A stretch of 64,000 bases of DNA from Gaetbulibacter sp. S0825. Lineage in GTDB: Bacteria > Bacteroidota > Bacteroidia > Flavobacteriales > Flavobacteriaceae. The DNA is taken from NCBI RefSeq assembly GCF_011777505.1, contig NZ_JAATJT010000003.1, positions 186,001-250,000 of the forward strand, written 5' to 3'. The translations under genes were made by a program, and so were the position numbers. The notes below the pieces were generated by a model. It saw only the letters and a program-made list of their open reading frames with translations, was not told where the DNA came from and did not search any database. The number at the start of each line of letters is the position of its first letter. The first letter of the stretch is position 1. Shown here one piece after another: positions 27,304-35,860 of this stretch.

Positions 27304-27413
27304 TTAATTTAAATTATTCTCACCAAAGAATTATTTTTCTTGTTTTTTTTGATTAATCATCAGTTTTATTTGTTTTTTATTGAGAATTTATTAATTTATT
27401 AACAATGTGTGCC

Positions 27414-27445
27414 ATTGCGTAAAACATAAAAAATAGCTAAATTTG
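27414..27445 (+). promoter_or_regulatory. Promoter of the fused E1 dehydrogenase gene
   Basis: ATTG (27414-27417) and TAAATTTG (27438-27445) are 20 bases apart, a near-perfect TTTG-N20-TAnnTTTG. The ATG follows 21 bases after the -7 element. Confidence 0.75.
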
Positions 27446-27466
27446 CAACACCTTAATCCCTAATAA

Positions 27467-29878
27467 ATGCAAACAAATCCAGAGATAACCAAAAGCATGT
27501 CTTTTAATGATTTTAAGAGCGAAATCATTAACGATTATACCATTGCAGTTACAAGTAGAGAATGTAGTTTACTTGGTCGTCGTGAGGTATTAACTGGGAA
27601 AGCTAAATTTGGAATATTTGGTGATGGGAAAGAGATTCCGCAACTAGCTTGGGCAAAAGCATTTAGAAATGGGGATTTTAGATCAGGCTACTACAGAGAC
27701 CAAACATTTATGATGGCTATTGGCGAATTAACCATCCAACAATTTTTCGCTGGTCTTTACGCACATACCGAGATTGACGCAGATCCAATGAGTGCAGGAA
27801 GACAAATGGGTGGCCATTTTGGAACTCACAGCTTAGACGAAAACTATAATTGGAAAGATCTTACCAAACAAAAGAATTCCAGTTCAGACATATCTCCTAC
27901 CGCTGGACAAATGCCAAGGTTATTAGGATTAGCGCAAGCATCGAAAATTTACAGAAATGTAGAAGGAATTGATAGCACAAAGTTTTCGGAAAATGGAAAT
28001 GAGGTTGCTTGGGGAACTATTGGGAATGCTAGTACAAGTGAAGGTGTATTTTTTGAAACCATCAATGCTGCTGGTGTTTTACAAGTACCTATGGTTATTA
28101 GTATTTGGGATGATGAATATGGTATTTCGGTACATGCAAAACATCAAACTACTAAGGAAAACATATCTGAAATTCTAAAAGGTTTTCAACGAGATGAACA
28201 TGGCAATGGCTATGAGATTATAAGAGCAAAAGGTTGGGATTATGCAAGCTTAGTCAATGCATTTGAAGAAGCTTCTAAAATTGCAAGAGAAGAGCATGTT
28301 CCAGTATTATTGCACGTTCAGGAATTGACACAACCGCAAGGTCATTCTACTTCTGGATCGCATGAGCGCTATAAAAGTCCCGAAAGATTAACATGGGAAA
28401 AAGAACACGATTGCATTGCTAAAATGCGAGAATGGATGATTAGTAATAGTATTATTACAAACGAAGAAGCTACGCAATTAGAAAAAAACATCAAAAAACA
28501 AGTAAGAGACGGTAAAAAAGATGCTTGGAACGCATTTATTTCTCCTATTCTCAAAGATAAAAGTGAACTTATAGAATTACTCAACAAAGTTTCACAAACA
28601 AGTCACAACAAGGTGTTTATTCAAAAAATAGTAAATGACTTGAATACTGTTGATGAACCAACAAGAAGAGATGTAGTTTCAGCAGCACGTAAAGCGCTAC
28701 GTTACATTACTTTTGATGACTCTCTTGAAAAAGAAGATTTACAAGATTGGATTAACAACTACTTTGAAACCAATCAGCCAAAATACAGTTCTCATCTTTA
28801 TAGTCAATCCAACCAAAAAGCTACCAATATAGAAGGAATAACGCCTACCTATGATGCTGATGCTTCTATGGTAGATGGTAGAATAATCATTAGGGATAAT
28901 TTTGATGCTATTTTCAGTAAATATTCCGAAGCACTAATTTTTGGTGAAGATTCTGGAAACATTGGTGATGTTAATCAAGGACTAGAAGGCTTACAAGAAA
29001 AGTATGGCGAACTTAGAGTAGCAGATGTAGGAATTCGTGAAGCCACCATAGTTGGTCAAGGTATTGGTATGGCGATGAGAGGACTGCGCCCAATTGCCGA
29101 AATTCAATATTTAGATTATTTAATGTATGCGCTTCAAATAATAAGCGATGACCTTGCTACTTTACATTACAGGACTTTAGGAAAACAAAAAGCACCAATG
29201 ATTGTTAGAACAAGAGGCCACAGACTTGAAGGTATTTGGCATTCTGGTTCACAATTAGGTGGAATTTTAAATTTAGTAAGAGGCATTTATGTGCTTGTAC
29301 CTCGAGACATGACCAAGGCTGCTGGTTTTTATAATACCATGCTAGAAAGCGACCAGCCAGCTTTAATCATAGAATGCTTAAACGGTTACAGGTTAAAAGA
29401 AAAAATGCCTAATAATATTGGTGAATTTAAAACACCTGTTGGTGTTGTTGAGACTGTAAAAGAAGGAGCAGATATTACTTTAGTATCCTATGGTTCTACT
29501 TTAAGAATGGTGGAACAAACTGCAAAAGAATTGCTAGAAGTTGGTATAGATGCTGAAGTGATTGATGTGCAATCACTAATTCCATTTGATATTAACCATG
29601 ATATTCTAAAAAGTCTTGAAAAAACCAATCGCCTGATGATTATTGACGAGGATGTTCCTGGAGGTGCTTCAGCATATATTCTAGATAAAATTATGAATAC
29701 TCAAAAAGGGTACTTACATCTTGATAGTCAGCCTAAAACACTAACGGCCAAAGAACACAGACCAGCTTATGGCACTGATGGTGATTATTTTTCAAAACCA
29801 TCATTAGAAGATATTTTTGAAGCAGTTTATAATGTGATGAATGAGGTAAACCCCGAAGATTACCCTAAACTGCGTTAA
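27467..29878 (+). CDS. Branched-chain 2-oxoacid dehydrogenase E1, fused alpha and beta subunits
   Basis: Thiamine-diphosphate-dependent decarboxylase component of a 2-oxoacid dehydrogenase complex. In this family it is usually assigned to branched-chain oxoacids from Val, Leu and Ile breakdown, which also supply the branched fatty acid primers typical of Flavobacteriia. Of the 803 residues, about 1-420 are the alpha part (SAGRQMGGHFGTHS, GNASTSEGVFFETINAA, HSTSGSHERY with the phosphorylation-loop-like site), and about 460-803 the beta part (FGEDSGNIGDVNQGLEG, ADVGIREATIVGQGIGMA, EIQYLDYL). The fusion is known in Bacteroidetes. It is alone, between its own promoter and a strong terminator; E2 and E3 are elsewhere. 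Confidence 0.93.
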   Translation: MQTNPEITKSMSFNDFKSEIINDYTIAVTSRECSLLGRREVLTGKAKFGIFGDGKEIPQLAWAKAFRNGDFRSGYYRDQTFMMAIGELTIQQFFAGLYAHTEIDADPMSAGRQMGGHFGTHSLDENYNWKDLTKQKNSSSDISPTAGQMPRLLGLAQASKIYRNVEGIDSTKFSENGNEVAWGTIGNASTSEGVFFETINAAGVLQVPMVISIWDDEYGISVHAKHQTTKENISEILKGFQRDEHGNGYEIIRAKGWDYASLVNAFEEASKIAREEHVPVLLHVQELTQPQGHSTSGSHERYKSPERLTWEKEHDCIAKMREWMISNSIITNEEATQLEKNIKKQVRDGKKDAWNAFISPILKDKSELIELLNKVSQTSHNKVFIQKIVNDLNTVDEPTRRDVVSAARKALRYITFDDSLEKEDLQDWINNYFETNQPKYSSHLYSQSNQKATNIEGITPTYDADASMVDGRIIIRDNFDAIFSKYSEALIFGEDSGNIGDVNQGLEGLQEKYGELRVADVGIREATIVGQGIGMAMRGLRPIAEIQYLDYLMYALQIISDDLATLHYRTLGKQKAPMIVRTRGHRLEGIWHSGSQLGGILNLVRGIYVLVPRDMTKAAGFYNTMLESDQPALIIECLNGYRLKEKMPNNIGEFKTPVGVVETVKEGADITLVSYGSTLRMVEQTAKELLEVGIDAEVIDVQSLIPFDINHDILKSLEKTNRLMIIDEDVPGGASAYILDKIMNTQKGYLHLDSQPKTLTAKEHRPAYGTDGDYFSKPSLEDIFEAVYNVMNEVNPEDYPKLR

Positions 29879-29902
29879 TTTAATTCATCTATTAAAAAAT
29901 GT

Positions 29903-29928
29903 AAAGCGCTTATTAATAGCGCTTTTTT
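29903..29928 (+). terminator. Rho-independent terminator after the E1 gene
   Basis: AAAGCGCT (29903-29910), a 7-base loop, AGCGCTTT (29918-29925) and a T run. Strong hairpin on the plus strand. Confidence 0.85.
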
Positions 29929-29957
29929 CATATATTTAAGTAATTAACAGCTTAAAT

Positions 29958-31562
29958 ATGCTCACAAAAAAAGATAAAGAACAGCTTAGAAGCATCATTT
30001 TTCGTCACTTAGATGGCATTGCTGTTGCCACTACTGCTTTTGCCTTGCATAAAAAAGGCATCATCAAGCATTTACAAGATAATAATCAAGATACTTTAAG
30101 TGATTTAACGACTACTTTCAATGCAAACGAAGGTTATTTAAATGTAGCCTTAAGAATATTATGCTCACAAGGTTGGTTAGATAGAAGTTTTAATAACAAA
30201 AAAAACACTATTACGTATACAACCAACCAAAATAGCAATCAAGCTTTTAATTTAATCCCATTATACGAAGATGCAATAAACCTCATCGCCTATTTCATTA
30301 AATTTCCTGAGGAACGCATTGGACCAGATGCATTTAGTGTCTTGGAGAAAATATTTAATAAATACGAAAATGATTTTGGCTTAAAGAATATAAAAGAAGG
30401 TTCCATTGAGCATCAAATATTAATGCACATAGAAGGGGTGATTATTGCGCCAATTATTGTGATGTTAGGTGTTAACGGATTATTTCATAAATATTTTATG
30501 GAAGCTTCTTTTAGAGCTCAGGAATATCATCAAAACCCTGAAAGTTTTAAAAAAATATTAGACTTCTTCACTTATCTAGGTTGGTTTCTTAAAAAAAATG
30601 ACACGTATAGATTTACAGATAAAGGTTTGTTTTTTGCAAAACGCGCTAGTGCTTATGGCGTTACAGTTTCTTATTTACCAACGTTTTACAAGCTAGATGA
30701 ACTAATTTTTGGGAATCCGTTAGTATTAAAAACAGAGTCGCCAAACGACACCGAAAAGCATGTGCATCGTGAAATGAATGTTTGGGGAAGCGGTGGCGCA
30801 CATTCTACCTATTTTAAAGTGATTGACGCTATAATCATTGAGCTTTTTAATAAACCCATAGACGATCAGCCAAAAGGTATTTTAGATATGGGTTGTGGCA
30901 ATGGTGCATTTATTCAGCATATTTTTGATGTTATTGAACACCAAACATTAAGAGGAAAACTACTAGAAGAACACCCTTTGCTTCTCGTTGGAGCCGATTT
31001 TAATCAAGCTGCTTTAAAAGTAACAAGAGCAAATCTTATTAAAGCTGATATTTGGGCAAAGGTGATTTGGGGAGATATTGGCAGACCTGATTTATTGGCA
31101 AACGATTTAAAAGAAGATTACGACATCGATTTAAAAGATTTATTAAACGTTCGTACATTTTTAGACCATAACCGTATTTGGGAGCCTCCAAAAAAAGCAA
31201 TCAATAAGGTTAGTAAATCCTCAGGCGCTTACGCTTTTGAAGGAAAAAGGCTTAGTAATAATCTAGTTGAAGATTCTTTAAAAGAACATTTACAAAAATG
31301 GAAACCTTATGTTGAAAAATTTGGATTACTAATAATAGAATTACATACAGTAAATCCAAAACTTGTTTCAGAGAATTTAGGCAAAACTGCTGCAACGGCC
31401 TACGATGCTACTCATGGTTATTCCGACCAATATATTTTGGAAGTCGATGTATTTAATTCTGTTGCCAAAGAAGCTGGCTTATATCCTGATGAACGCTATT
31501 TTACAAAATTCCCAAATAGTGAATTGGCTACAGTTAGTATTAACCTTTTAAAAGGAAAATAA
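29958..31562 (+). CDS. Class I SAM-dependent methyltransferase
   Basis: A 534-residue cytoplasmic protein. An N-terminal winged-helix-like region (about 10-85: ATTAFALHKKGIIKHL, LRILCSQGWLDRS) resembles the dimerisation domains of O-methyltransferases. A second such segment (about 195-235, LGWFLKKNDTYRFTDKG) is followed by the Rossmann-type domain with SAM motif I ILDMGCGNGAF (about residue 312) and a downstream GADFNQAALKVT acidic loop. It is larger than a typical O-methyltransferase and recalls methyltransferases linked to polyketide enzymes. No biosynthetic genes are adjacent. Substrate unknown. Confidence 0.8.
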   Translation: MLTKKDKEQLRSIIFRHLDGIAVATTAFALHKKGIIKHLQDNNQDTLSDLTTTFNANEGYLNVALRILCSQGWLDRSFNNKKNTITYTTNQNSNQAFNLIPLYEDAINLIAYFIKFPEERIGPDAFSVLEKIFNKYENDFGLKNIKEGSIEHQILMHIEGVIIAPIIVMLGVNGLFHKYFMEASFRAQEYHQNPESFKKILDFFTYLGWFLKKNDTYRFTDKGLFFAKRASAYGVTVSYLPTFYKLDELIFGNPLVLKTESPNDTEKHVHREMNVWGSGGAHSTYFKVIDAIIIELFNKPIDDQPKGILDMGCGNGAFIQHIFDVIEHQTLRGKLLEEHPLLLVGADFNQAALKVTRANLIKADIWAKVIWGDIGRPDLLANDLKEDYDIDLKDLLNVRTFLDHNRIWEPPKKAINKVSKSSGAYAFEGKRLSNNLVEDSLKEHLQKWKPYVEKFGLLIIELHTVNPKLVSENLGKTAATAYDATHGYSDQYILEVDVFNSVAKEAGLYPDERYFTKFPNSELATVSINLLKGK

Positions 31563-31661
31563 ATTGTTCGACATGAGTTAATCCATGTTTGGCGAAATTT
31601 GTTGATTTACACATTACATTGTTATTGTTTTGTTCTAAGAAATCAAAAAACCTTAGAAATT

Positions 31662-32318
31662 ATGAAAACTAAATCACTAATATTAATTTGCTGCTTAGCA
31701 TTTTTTAGTTCTTGTATTGTAAAATCTATTCGTCCATTTTACACAGCTGATTCCACAGAATATCAAGCACACTTGGTAGGAGAATGGACAGATAACAAAA
31801 AAGGCAGTTGGGCAGTTGCATCATTTAAACAACTATTTTTAGAAGAAAATAAAGATTGGTCTAAAGTTAGTGTGGAGGAGAAAGCTACTTTCGAAAAATA
31901 CAAAGATGGCTACCAAATTACCTACACAAAAAAGAACAATGAAGCAGTTTTTATGGGAATGCCATTTAAAATAGACAACCAATTGTTTATGGATTTTATT
32001 CCTTTTAACTATGAAGATATTGGTAATGACTTAGTGAGTCAGCATTTACTTAGAACACATTCGGTAGCGAAAATAGATAAAACAGCAAACGGTCAACTAA
32101 ACATTACATGGCTAGATGAAGCTAGATTAACAGATTTGTTTGAGAAAAACCAATTAAAACTTGAATATGAAATTATTGGTTTAGAAGAATCGTTTGTACT
32201 AACAGCTACTTCTGAGGAATTGTACGCGTTTTTAAAAAAATACATGAAATCTGATATCGAAAACAAATGGGAATCTTCTGAAAAATTTACTTTAACTAAA
32301 ACGAATGCTCAACCTTAA
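31662..32318 (+). CDS. Predicted lipoprotein at the head of a LytS/LytR/DoxX operon
   Basis: A 218-residue lipoprotein. The start ATG at 31662 is preferred to an upstream in-frame ATG at 31599, because the former immediately begins a lipoprotein signal (MKTKSLILICCLAFFSSC, Cys18). The mature part is rich in Lys, Glu and aromatic residues (LVGEWTDNKKGSWAVASF) and looks like a small beta-sandwich. No family recognised. Its last codons overlap the start of the LytS-like kinase gene by 14 bases, so the two are translationally coupled and it may provide the signal sensed by the kinase. Confidence 0.75.
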   Translation: MKTKSLILICCLAFFSSCIVKSIRPFYTADSTEYQAHLVGEWTDNKKGSWAVASFKQLFLEENKDWSKVSVEEKATFEKYKDGYQITYTKKNNEAVFMGMPFKIDNQLFMDFIPFNYEDIGNDLVSQHLLRTHSVAKIDKTANGQLNITWLDEARLTDLFEKNQLKLEYEIIGLEESFVLTATSEELYAFLKKYMKSDIENKWESSEKFTLTKTNAQP

Positions 32319-33363
32319 TCCATATTTAAAAAAACTAAATAACCACAGTCCACTTTTATTTAATTTGGCACTGTGGTTTTGCTCGTTTGTTATTTTACTA
32401 TTCATTTTTTCTAAAGGACAAAAACCAATTAAGATAGATTATATCTACACTATTAGTTTCTTAGTTAGTGTCGCAATTCCTGTTTTAATTAACTTATACG
32501 TATTACTACCACGCCTACTAAAAAAAGAAAAATATTTGTTGTTTGGAATCGCATTTATTGCAAATCTCATCGTATTTACACAATTGCACAATTGGTTATT
32601 TGAACCATTGTTAGATAAATTATTCCCAAATTATTTTTTTATGTCTTACTTCTCAAACACCAGACATATCATCATATTTAGCATATTTTTAATTTCAACA
32701 ACACTTTTAAAGCTATCTGAAGATTGGTTTTATTTTAATCAAAATGAAAATAGAGCCCTAAAGTCTCAAAACGAGCTCATACAAATTCAATTATCTTCTT
32801 TACGTTCGCAAATAAATCCTCATTTCTTGTTTAACTCGCTAAACGTTATTTATGCACTAGCTATACAAAAGAAAGACAATATCAAGGATGCTGTTGTACA
32901 ATTATCTGATATATTACGCTATGTAATTTATGATTCAAATACCGAAAGAGTCACTTTAAAAGACGAAATGATACTTTTAAAAAACTATATAGAATTTCAA
33001 AAATTTAGAGTACAAGGGTTTAATAATATCAACCTAAAAACCGAAATAGAGAATGAATCTTTTGAAATTTATCCCATGTTGTTGTTGCCTCTCATTGAAA
33101 ACAGCTTTAAACATGGTGTAAAAGGCGATTTAGAGGAGACATTCATTAACATAACAATGAGTCAGAAAGGCGATAATTTTAGCTTTAAAATTGAAAATAA
33201 TAGTTTAGAGGAAAATGACAATAATACTCTTGAAGCATCTGGCGTTGGACTTGAAAACATCAAAAAAAATCTAGACATTGTTTACCCAAATAATCATACA
33301 TTTATAACAGACAATAGGGATAATATTTTTACTGTGAAACTAACTATAAACGCACAACAATAA
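32305..33363 (+). CDS. LytS/YpdA-type sensor histidine kinase (His_kinase PF06580 family)
   Basis: A 352-residue membrane kinase paired with the LytTR regulator that starts 4 bases downstream. It has four hydrophobic helices (about residues 15-140), a short coiled-coil segment, the phosphoacceptor motif QINPHFLFNSLN (His near residue 172), and an ATPase domain with PLIENSFKHG (N box) and GVGLENIKKNL. There is no large extracytoplasmic sensor domain, so it probably senses through its membrane part or the adjoining lipoprotein. The signal is unknown. Confidence 0.9.
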   Translation: MLNLNPYLKKLNNHSPLLFNLALWFCSFVILLFIFSKGQKPIKIDYIYTISFLVSVAIPVLINLYVLLPRLLKKEKYLLFGIAFIANLIVFTQLHNWLFEPLLDKLFPNYFFMSYFSNTRHIIIFSIFLISTTLLKLSEDWFYFNQNENRALKSQNELIQIQLSSLRSQINPHFLFNSLNVIYALAIQKKDNIKDAVVQLSDILRYVIYDSNTERVTLKDEMILLKNYIEFQKFRVQGFNNINLKTEIENESFEIYPMLLLPLIENSFKHGVKGDLEETFINITMSQKGDNFSFKIENNSLEENDNNTLEASGVGLENIKKNLDIVYPNNHTFITDNRDNIFTVKLTINAQQ

Positions 33364-33367
33364 GGCT

Positions 33368-34045
33368 ATGAAGCTTAACTGTTTAATTGTAGACGACGAG
33401 CCTTCTTCACAATCCATATTAAAAATATTTTGTGAAGATGTGGACTTTCTAAACGTTATTAAAATTTGCAATAACGCTTTGGAGGCAATGTCTATTTTAA
33501 ACAGTCAAAACGATATTGATTTGCTGTTTCTTGATATTAATATGCCTAAATTATCAGGATTGAATTTTTATAAATCATTATTAAACCCTCCAGATGTCAT
33601 TTTCACCACAGCCTACTCAGAATTTGCTTTAGATGGCTTTGAAGTAAATGCCATAGACTATTTACTAAAACCCTTCTCTTTCGAACGTTTTTTAGCGGCT
33701 GCAAACAAAGCCTTAAACAAGAAAAAATCAGAGAATAATAGTGATGACACAATTATAATTAAAGCAAACAAAGTACTTCACCAAGTACATCCAGATGATA
33801 TTTTATTTGTGGAAGCATTTGGCGATTATGTAAAAGTGCATCAAAAAAATACGGTAATAACAACCAATAGCACCTTTACCAATATTTTAAAAATTTTGCC
33901 TAAACAATTTGTGCGTTGTCATAAGTCGTTTGCTATTAATTTAAAAAAAATGAATAGCTTAGCAGGAAATGTGATAACCATTGGAGATAAAACAGTTCCT
34001 ATTGGTCAAACTTATAAATCGGACTTTTTAAAGTCATTAAACTAA
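33368..34045 (+). CDS. LytTR-family response regulator
   Basis: A 225-residue two-domain regulator: receiver domain about 1-120 with acidic pocket (VDDEPSSQ), phosphoacceptor Asp in LFLDINMP (near residue 55), TTAYSEFALDGF and the KPF Lys; then a LytTR DNA-binding domain about 130-225 (EAFGDYVKVHQKN, FVRCHKSFAINLKKM). Cognate partner of the preceding kinase. The operon's own promoter is a plausible target, although no repeated LytTR sites were identified in the short upstream region. Confidence 0.93.
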   Translation: MKLNCLIVDDEPSSQSILKIFCEDVDFLNVIKICNNALEAMSILNSQNDIDLLFLDINMPKLSGLNFYKSLLNPPDVIFTTAYSEFALDGFEVNAIDYLLKPFSFERFLAAANKALNKKKSENNSDDTIIIKANKVLHQVHPDDILFVEAFGDYVKVHQKNTVITTNSTFTNILKILPKQFVRCHKSFAINLKKMNSLAGNVITIGDKTVPIGQTYKSDFLKSLN

Positions 34046-34050
34046 TAACC

Positions 34051-34428
34051 ATGTTTACAAAAAACTACAACGACATAGCCTTAGCCATTTTAAGAATAGG
34101 TACCTCAGCAATGATGTTAACCCATGGAATCCCTAAAATAAATCGTTTGTTTGCTGATGAAGTTCAGTTTATGGACTTTCTAGGTTTAGGTGCATCAACA
34201 TCTCTAACTTTAGCCTTAATAGGTGAAGTGATAGCACCACTATTTATCATTTTTGGGTTTAGAACAAAACTAGCTGCTATTTTCCCGATAGCAACCATGT
34301 TAGTGGCTTTCTTTTTTGTGCATTTAGATGACCCTTTTGGGAAACAAGAAAAAGCGCTACTCTACTTAATGGCATTTTTAGTTATATTTTTAGCTGGTCC
34401 TGGAAAGTATTCGGTGGATGGGAAATAG
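34051..34428 (+). CDS. DoxX-family membrane protein
   Basis: A 125-residue protein with four membrane helices. Features of the DoxX family include ALAILRIGTSAMMLTHGIPK at the N-terminus and the FGFRTKLAA and HLDDPFGKQEKALLYL segments. DoxX proteins are linked to quinone or thiosulfate oxidation in some organisms, but most have no known activity. It starts 5 bases after the response regulator stop, which makes it the likely output or partner of this four-gene operon. Confidence 0.88.
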   Translation: MFTKNYNDIALAILRIGTSAMMLTHGIPKINRLFADEVQFMDFLGLGASTSLTLALIGEVIAPLFIIFGFRTKLAAIFPIATMLVAFFFVHLDDPFGKQEKALLYLMAFLVIFLAGPGKYSVDGK

Positions 34429-34511
34429 AAACTCTGATAAGCCCTGAGTTATAAACATCTAATTCTTATAAATATCATTATATAAATAAGTTGTGCTTCA
34501 TTATCCAGAAC

Positions 34512-34521
34512 GCACGTGTTG
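34512..34521 (+). repeat. Junction motif at the left edge of the cassette-like island
   Basis: GCACGTGTTG shares GCACGT(g)TTG with the junction between the barstar and lipoprotein genes (35048-35060). It lies 11 bases before the barstar ATG. Weak by itself; meaningful only with the other two junctions. Confidence 0.35.
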
Positions 34522-34531
34522 AATACGAAAA

Positions 34532-35032
34532 ATGGAACTAAAAGAAGATAAAATAGAGAGAGATATTGAAATTCTGAAAGACGGACCAATATGTAAATAT
34601 TTCAAAAATGGAATTTTGAACGAAGATTTAATTTGGTTTAGCAATAACAATTTTGAGATTATAGAAATGAATTGTCAGAATTGGAATCGAAAAAACGCTC
34701 ATCAGAAATTAAAAATCGCTCTGAATTCTCCAGATTATTATGGAGAGAATTTAGACGCATTCAATGATTGTCTTGGAGATTTATATAACAAAAAATATAA
34801 AGGCTTAATATTAGTTTTTAGGAATTTTGACAACTTTGTGGAAGAAGATGGGAGATTTGCGGAAGGAATTCTTGACAATATTGCGGACGAATCTAGAATT
34901 TGGCTCGTAACTGGACAAAAATTAATCGGACTTGTACAATCAAACAATCCTGATTTGAATTTTCCAAAATTGGGCGGAATAACTCCAAATTGGAATTCAT
35001 CTGAATGGTTTGATGCTGACAGAAAAAAATAA
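34532..35032 (+). CDS. Barstar-family protein (orphan ribonuclease-inhibitor-like)
   Basis: A 166-residue soluble protein. Residues about 40-140 show the barstar fold: IEMNCQNWNRKNAHQKLKIA, the diagnostic SPDYYGENLDAFNDCLGDL helix whose acidic residues in barstar plug the RNase active site, and LILVFRNFDNF. No barnase-type toxin gene is adjacent, so it is an orphan immunity gene or has another partner. Leu codons such as CTG appear more often than in the neighbouring genes, and it is bounded by short junction motifs; both are consistent with recent acquisition. Confidence 0.85.
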   Translation: MELKEDKIERDIEILKDGPICKYFKNGILNEDLIWFSNNNFEIIEMNCQNWNRKNAHQKLKIALNSPDYYGENLDAFNDCLGDLYNKKYKGLILVFRNFDNFVEEDGRFAEGILDNIADESRIWLVTGQKLIGLVQSNNPDLNFPKLGGITPNWNSSEWFDADRKK

Positions 35033-35047
35033 CGAAATCATACACAA

Positions 35048-35060
35048 GCACGTTGGCAAC
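35048..35060 (+). repeat. Left arm of inverted repeat flanking the lipoprotein cassette
   Basis: GCACGTTGGCAAC. The last nine bases (GTTGGCAAC, 35052-35060) are the exact reverse complement of GTTGCCAAC at 35832-35840 on the other side of the lipoprotein gene. Confidence 0.55.
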
Positions 35061-35085
35061 AAGCTAAAAAAACAGGACGCTAAAA

Positions 35086-35826
35086 ATGAAAATCCTCTCT
35101 TTTATTTTGACATTTTTAATTCTATCAAGTTGCGATGATTCTAAAAATTCTATTCATACTCAAACAAAAATCGACCTTGAATTGGTTGATAATATTTACA
35201 TTAAAAAAAGACTTAACGAAACTGACTCAATTCGTTTGACCAATGAACAAACTGAACTCTTTGTAAAGGAATGGAATAACGCAAAGTCAGAAGGACTTTA
35301 TAAAATGGGACCTGAATTTTGGATAATTCTAAAACTCAAAAATGATTCAATAAGAAAGTTCAGGACAAATAGAAATCTAATAAAAGAAAAAAATGATTGG
35401 ACTTATTCTTTATCCGATTCAACATTAGTTAGTTCATTTTGGAAACCTAAATATCCATTTGCAAAACCCGAAAATTATGACCCAATTTCATTTCTAAAAG
35501 AAGTTTCTTCAAATTTAAAAACTGAGAAAGATACTTTAAGAATCGGAATGACAATGATTGGAGATTTTCCACTTGATTGGGTAAAAGTAGAACACATTGA
35601 ATATTTAATTAGGTCGTTGGAATCAAAAGAAATTTGTGGCTGTTATCTAAACCCATTTTCGTCCTATATACCAACTGACAATTTTGCCGAAAAAGGCGGT
35701 TACGCTGGAATTTTTATTAAAGCATATAAAGAGAAACAAAAAGTTGAATTAGGATTATACTCTTGTCCGAAAGTTGATGAAAAACTAAATGCGGAATTGA
35801 CAAAATGGTGGAAAGAAAGAAAATAA
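35086..35826 (+). CDS. Hypothetical lipoprotein in a cassette-like unit
   Basis: A 246-residue lipoprotein with signal MKILSFILTFLILSSC (Cys16). The mature part has a beta/alpha composition (FWIILKLKNDSIRKFRTNRN, AGIFIKAYKEKQKVELGLYSC) and recurrent Trp. No family recognised. It sits alone between two inverted 9-bp repeats (35052-35060 and 35832-35840), with little space on either side, like a mobile gene cassette. Neither a dedicated promoter nor a terminator was seen. Confidence 0.7.
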   Translation: MKILSFILTFLILSSCDDSKNSIHTQTKIDLELVDNIYIKKRLNETDSIRLTNEQTELFVKEWNNAKSEGLYKMGPEFWIILKLKNDSIRKFRTNRNLIKEKNDWTYSLSDSTLVSSFWKPKYPFAKPENYDPISFLKEVSSNLKTEKDTLRIGMTMIGDFPLDWVKVEHIEYLIRSLESKEICGCYLNPFSSYIPTDNFAEKGGYAGIFIKAYKEKQKVELGLYSCPKVDEKLNAELTKWWKERK

Positions 35827-35831
35827 AGCCA

Positions 35832-35840
35832 GTTGCCAAC
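35832..35840 (-). repeat. Right arm of inverted repeat flanking the lipoprotein cassette
   Basis: GTTGCCAAC on the plus strand, the reverse complement of 35052-35060. It lies 6 bases after the lipoprotein stop codon and before the backbone gene holA. Confidence 0.55.
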
Positions 35841-35860
35841 ACCCTATATAGTTCATCACC

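Noticed and set aside
31599-31661. Extended N-terminus of the lipoprotein gene from an earlier ATG
   Set aside because: Would place 21 residues before a perfect lipoprotein signal; the ATG at 31662 fits far better.
31563-31661. Hairpin ACATG...CATGT after the methyltransferase gene as a terminator
   Set aside because: Five-base stem with no T run; too weak.
34429-34460. Hairpin AACTC...GAGTT after the DoxX gene as a terminator
   Set aside because: Short stem and no following T run.
34500-35845. Classical integron cassette array with attC sites
   Set aside because: The junctions do not show the GTTRRRY core in the right arrangement and there is no integrase in the window; kept only as a cassette-like island.
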